NCBI GenBank assembly: GCA_013002105.1
Contig: JABDKS010000943.1
Location: 1 to 9,809, forward strand
Direction of reading: 5' to 3'
Source: Pirellulaceae bacterium
Lineage (GTDB): Bacteria > Planctomycetota > Planctomycetia > Pirellulales > Pirellulaceae
Length of the DNA: 9,809 nt
Below the pieces are notes generated by a model, which did no database searches, had not been told where the DNA came from, and was given only the letters and a program-made list of their open reading frames with translations. Of the stretch, positions 7,335-9,809 are shown in pieces; within the stretch, counting starts at the first letter, position 1, and the number at the start of each line of letters is the position of its first letter. The translations under genes and the position numbers were made by a program.

Positions 7335-9149
7335 TACTCGCCCGCCCCGGGCTCGTTCGACCGCCTGTTTACTGCCGATGCGACGCCACCAGATGAATTC
7401 GGCGGGCGTGAACTTGCCGTCACCACTCGGTTCGGCATCGTTGAAGTGCCCGGTGCTGATCTGGCGGCGTTCGGAACTGATGTTTCCGTTGGTCATCGCC
7501 AGCCACTCGTCGAGTGAAACGATTTTGTCGTCGTTCTTATCGTAGGCTTGAAAGACGCGTCCTTCCTTGGTGCGTTCCCAATTTTCGGGAAGCTTGAATT
7601 GACCAACACTCACAGCGACATCGCCGTCACGACGAACGATTCGGTGCTGCAAATCGACGTCACCATCTCCGCGATGATCTGAACGCACCTCACGCCGCAG
7701 TGCATCCACCTCGCGCTGGAGTTTCATGATCATTTGAAGCATTGCTTCTTCACGCGGTGTTTGTGCTTTGAATCCGCGAACTGCAGATTGGCCGTCAGTT
7801 TCTCGTGTGCGGCCACGGTCGCCTCGGTCTTCAGATGACCCGCGCCGCTCCGCGTCCGCTTCGGGGGAACGCCGCCCATCGCGTTCTGCCGATTTCCTGG
7901 GACCTGCGTCTGCCTCCGGTGAACGGCGTCGACCTGCTTCGGCTTCAGGGGAACGGCGCAGTCCCGCGTCTGCCTCGGGCGATGGACGGTCACCGGCTGC
8001 AGATTCCACTGAACGCCCGCCTTCGCCTTCCTGTGCTATCACGGGTGAATGCGAGTGAACACCAATGGCCAACGTAACGGCGACCCAGCAACTGACTGCC
8101 AGAACTCCGGCCAGCCAGGACGGGTCGCGGTGCGGTCTTCGTGATGTGCCCAGAATGATTTGAATTCGGCTCAACAGATTCATCTTTGCGTCTCCCGTAA
8201 CTGCGGGCATCAGCCTGAGTCCACCGTGGACGGCCAGCTTTCCGACCCGTTCAAGTGCAATGACATAGCCGCCACGATCGCGGGTCGCCTGAACGGCCAA
8301 CTCATCGCAGCAAAGTTCTCGTTCCCAGCGAACACGACCGGACAGCCACCAAACCACTGGGTGGTAAAATAGCAACGTCTCCAGAACGCGTTGAAGCAGA
8401 TTGGCCCAGACATCATATCGCCGTATGTGAGCGAGTTCATGCGCGATGACTGCCTGCAAGACATCCGGCGGCAGTTCACTCAACCACGATGCCGGTAAAA
8501 GGACGACCGGTTTCCAAAACCCGGCCACCGCAGCCACTCGCACTCGTTCTGATGCGAACACACGCGCCCGCCTGAGCCCCATTCGCCGGGCCACCGATTG
8601 TGAATAGACCAGTAGATCGCGCGAGACTGAGGTTCGATCTGCAGCAAGCGAGACAACGCCGACCAGTCCGGCTATCAGCCTCGCTCCGCACAACAGCACG
8701 CCCGTCAACCACAACAACAGTACATAGGGCTGTAGGGTTTCGATGACGCGGTGACGTGGAAGCGTGCTGGAAATCCGCGTCTTGTGACTACTTTGACCTG
8801 CCAGTGTATCGAACTGCAAACTCGCGCTACCCAATGCAACCGCATCAGGGTGAACACCATTGGCCGTCGCCGGTTCAGCCGACGACGCAATTGGGCCGAT
8901 CACATCTGCCTGCGACATCGCCGAGACAACCACCTGCGAGTGATGAATCGCGAAAAAAGTGACGACCGGAACGATCGCCATCAGCACCAGCGCCGACAAC
9001 GATACTGTGTACCTGGCACGAGCGGACGGCAAATCTAGAACCGCCATCAATATCCAGTAGATGAGTCCCGCCAGAAAGCCCTGCCAAACGAAATGAATCA
9101 GCGTGAGTGCAAGACTGTCGGCGACCGTTGATGCACAAAACTCAATCAT
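7221..9149 (-). CDS. M56 family (BlaR1-like) membrane metallopeptidase with C-terminal EF-hands
   Basis: Integral-membrane zinc peptidase of 642 residues. In BlaR1/MecR1 systems this enzyme class relays an external signal and inactivates the partner repressor; here the partner is encoded just upstream with an 8-base overlap. Membrane segments are at about 13-38, 49-68, 140-168 and 344-366. The catalytic motif is HELAH (237-241) with a further ligand probably Glu278 in ERELCCDE. After the last membrane segment there is no penicillin-binding sensor. Instead come an Arg/Ser-Pro-Glu-Ala-Asp repeat (about 386-445), a likely coiled coil (466-490), a canonical EF-hand loop DKNDDKIVSLDE (537-548), a degenerate second loop EPSGDGKFTPAE (573-584) and an Arg-Asp-Gly repeat tail (606-642). 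By BlaR1 topology this tail would face outward. I infer a sensor for calcium or another extracytoplasmic cue, not for beta-lactams. Start chosen from a strong Shine-Dalgarno. Confidence 0.9.
   Translation of the reverse strand: MIEFCASTVADSLALTLIHFVWQGFLAGLIYWILMAVLDLPSARARYTVSLSALVLMAIVPVVTFFAIHHSQVVVSAMSQADVIGPIASSAEPATANGVHPDAVALGSASLQFDTLAGQSSHKTRISSTLPRHRVIETLQPYVLLLWLTGVLLCGARLIAGLVGVVSLAADRTSVSRDLLVYSQSVARRMGLRRARVFASERVRVAAVAGFWKPVVLLPASWLSELPPDVLQAVIAHELAHIRRYDVWANLLQRVLETLLFYHPVVWWLSGRVRWERELCCDELAVQATRDRGGYVIALERVGKLAVHGGLRLMPAVTGDAKMNLLSRIQIILGTSRRPHRDPSWLAGVLAVSCWVAVTLAIGVHSHSPVIAQEGEGGRSVESAAGDRPSPEADAGLRRSPEAEAGRRRSPEADAGPRKSAERDGRRSPEADAERRGSSEDRGDRGRTRETDGQSAVRGFKAQTPREEAMLQMIMKLQREVDALRREVRSDHRGDGDVDLQHRIVRRDGDVAVSVGQFKLPENWERTKEGRVFQAYDKNDDKIVSLDEWLAMTNGNISSERRQISTGHFNDAEPSGDGKFTPAEFIWWRRIGSKQAVERARGGRVRDRDGSLKQRLRDGDGTARRGLRDGEGPARTGPRDGE
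7815..7994 (-). repeat. Low-complexity Arg/Ser-Pro-Glu-Ala-Asp repeat in the M56 protein
   Basis: Residues 386-445 contain imperfect units of about 8 to 10 residues: RPSPEADAGL, RRSPEAEAGR, RRSPEADAGP, RKSAERDG, RRSPEADAE, RRGSSED. The segment alternates basic and acidic residues and is probably disordered, forming a linker between the last membrane helix and the coiled-coil/EF-hand part. The underlying DNA repeats look like products of in-frame tandem duplication followed by drift. Confidence 0.7.
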
Positions 9150-9540
9150 CGCATTGCTCTCCTTTCTGCCAGGCTTGGATTGTCCGCTGGATCTCGGCCA
9201 ATTCTTCTTCGGACGGTTTGGACTGTTCCAGAACTTGCGTAATCAGCGACGTCGTCGATCCCTGAAATGCCCGGCCAAGGACATCCTTGACGACTGTCCC
9301 CAGTGTTTTCTCCTTGGATTTTTTCGCCCGATACACATGCGCCCGCCCTTGCATGGCACGTGTCACGAGACCTTTCTCCAGCATCACATTCAGCATGCTA
9401 AGGATCGACGTGTACGCGCGCGGTCGCGATTGATTGAGAATGTCGACCACCTCACGAACCGTTGCCGGCTGACACTCCCACAGCACGTGCAGGATTTCCA
9501 ACTCAACGTCCGTCGGTGTCACTTGCCGATGTCGCGGCAT
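9142..9540 (-). CDS. BlaI/MecI/CopY-family winged-helix repressor
   Basis: Small DNA-binding repressor, 132 residues, the normal size for BlaI/MecI/CopY proteins, which bind operator dyads as dimers and are released when a partner M56 peptidase triggers their cleavage. Residues 8-72 form the winged helix: VELEILHVLWE (12-22), recognition region SRPRAYTSILSMLNVMLEKG (38-57) and wing GRAHVYRA (65-72). The acidic and helical C-terminal part (about 80-128) should dimerise. An in-frame GTG lies one codon earlier (9543), but GGAG sits five bases before the ATG at 9540 and only two before the GTG, so the ATG is preferred. It overlaps the M56 gene by 8 bases and is preceded by a promoter with two operator dyads, consistent with autoregulation of the whole operon. 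No beta-lactamase gene is nearby. Confidence 0.93.
   Translation of the reverse strand: MPRHRQVTPTDVELEILHVLWECQPATVREVVDILNQSRPRAYTSILSMLNVMLEKGLVTRAMQGRAHVYRAKKSKEKTLGTVVKDVLGRAFQGSTTSLITQVLEQSKPSEEELAEIQRTIQAWQKGEQCDD
9159..9165 (-). promoter_or_regulatory. Strong ribosome binding site of the M56 gene
   Basis: On the minus strand AAAGGAG ends nine bases before the ATG at 9149. It lies inside the last codons of the repressor gene (Lys-Gly-Glu), so translation of the two genes is likely coupled while the peptidase retains its own efficient start. Confidence 0.75.
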
Positions 9541-9545
9541 CACGA

Positions 9546-9549
9546 CTCC
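9546..9549 (-). promoter_or_regulatory. Ribosome binding site deciding the repressor start
   Basis: GGAG on the minus strand is five bases from the ATG at 9540. The alternative GTG at 9543 would be only two bases away, so the ATG is the likelier start. Confidence 0.55.
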
Positions 9550-9605
9550 AAATAAAGAAACGATGATTCAACGACGACACACTTCGCCCGTGCCGCCAAA
9601 GCCAG

Positions 9606-9634
9606 AATCTACTAAAGAATTAGTTGCCTGTCAA
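9606..9634 (-). promoter_or_regulatory. Sigma70-like promoter of the repressor operon
   Basis: On the minus strand a perfect -35 box TTGACA (9629-9634) is followed by a 17-base spacer and TAGATT (9606-9611), which matches four of six -10 consensus positions. Transcription would begin near 9599, leaving a leader of about 60 bases before the repressor ATG. The two BlaI-type dyads overlap it, which is independent support. It would drive the repressor, M56 and DUF4838 genes. Confidence 0.75.
9611..9624. promoter_or_regulatory. BlaI-type operator dyad 1, inside the promoter spacer
   Basis: ACTAAAGAATTAGT is a dyad of ACTAA and TTAGT with four bases between. It resembles the TACTA...TAGTA-like half sites bound by BlaI/MecI proteins. 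It lies almost wholly between the -35 and -10 boxes and touches the -10, so bound repressor would block RNA polymerase. Confidence 0.75.
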
Positions 9635-9647
9635 CTAATTCATTAGT
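9634..9647. promoter_or_regulatory. BlaI-type operator dyad 2, abutting the -35 box
   Basis: ACTAATTCATTAGT has the same ACTAA-N4-TTAGT layout as dyad 1, with its centre 23 bases away, about two helical turns. Its edge touches the first base of the -35 box. Together the dyads form a near-perfect inverted repeat with arms 9607-9626 and 9632-9651, 19 of 20 positions complementary around a 5-base centre. Confidence 0.75.
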
Positions 9648-9809
9648 AGATCCGCAAGGTTCCGGGAGTTTTTGGAATCGGAACGCATCCACGCCAAGAC
9701 GATTTCGCCCAACCTGATCGTCGGGACTACCCTGACCGATGCTGGTGTGGCTGACGACAAATTCAAAGAACTGACGCACAACATGGACACTCAGTTCTTA
9801 ACGTACGAC
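9639..9809 (+). other. Open frame running off the right edge, possible partial gene or remnant
   Basis: From an in-frame stop at 9636-9638 the frame stays open to the window end (57 codons). It has no ATG until 9783; TTG at 9672 with GGGAG just upstream, or GTG at 9747, are the only other plausible starts. From about 9675 the codons prefer G or C at the third position, as in neighbouring genes. The stretch GTTLTDAGVADDKF faintly resembles the TDAGLxxL unit of planctomycete leucine-rich repeats, but this is weak. It may be the beginning of a divergently transcribed gene with a rare start, or a 5'-truncated remnant. Confidence 0.3.

Noticed and set aside
7815..7994. CRISPR-like or intergenic repeat array
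   Set aside because: The repeats are short, imperfect, in frame and inside the M56 coding region, with no unique spacers.
9142..9540. Beta-lactam resistance locus
   Set aside because: There is a BlaI-like repressor and an M56 peptidase, but no beta-lactamase or penicillin-binding protein gene and no penicillin-sensor domain, so a resistance role is not supported.
9607..9651. Terminal inverted repeat of an insertion sequence or an intrinsic terminator
   Set aside because: No transposase or target duplication is visible, and the AT-rich palindrome coincides with promoter boxes and splits into two operator dyads, which explains it better.

Overview
The window looks like chromosomal DNA of a planctomycete, probably close to Rhodopirellula/Pirellulaceae. 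This is inferred from the protein types: secreted nucleoside-hydrolase-like enzymes, a DUF4838 protein and an M56 peptidase with EF-hands behind a BlaI-type repressor. The moderately GC-rich coding style fits, but no marker gene is present. There are two gene clusters that converge on a gap of 38 bases near position 5165. There is no RNA gene, CRISPR array or transposase that I can support.

Plus strand, 1-5145: a nucleoside scavenging locus. It holds the C-terminal part of a nucleoside hydrolase cut by the window edge (NH1), a sugar-binding lipoprotein (RbsB-like, start best placed at 691), a two-domain ABC ATPase (RbsA-like), a permease (RbsC-like) and a second, complete nucleoside hydrolase with a signal peptide (NH2). 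The last four genes join through three successive 4-base ATGA overlaps, so they are almost certainly one translationally coupled operon. The simplest model is that NH enzymes outside the cytoplasmic membrane split nucleosides and the ABC system imports the released ribose. Import of whole nucleosides or of another sugar is not excluded. No sugar kinase is present in the window.

Minus strand, 9651 down to 5184: a regulated three-gene operon. A BlaI/MecI-family repressor overlaps by 8 bases an M56 (BlaR1-like) membrane metallopeptidase. Fifteen bases after that gene comes a large secreted DUF4838 protein, probably carbohydrate-related. The M56 protein has no penicillin-binding sensor. Its C-terminal part carries a low-complexity Arg/Ser-Pro-Glu repeat, a predicted coiled coil, a canonical EF-hand loop plus a degenerate one, and an Arg-Asp-Gly repeat. 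Upstream of the repressor gene lies a sigma70-like promoter (TTGACA, 17 bases, TAGATT). Two ACTAA-N4-TTAGT operator dyads overlap it: one fills the spacer and the other abuts the -35 box. This is the most informative non-coding signal in the window.

The last 170 bases on the plus strand carry an open frame with no ATG near its beginning, perhaps the edge of a neighbouring gene or a gene remnant. No stretch over 300 bases lacks a gene.
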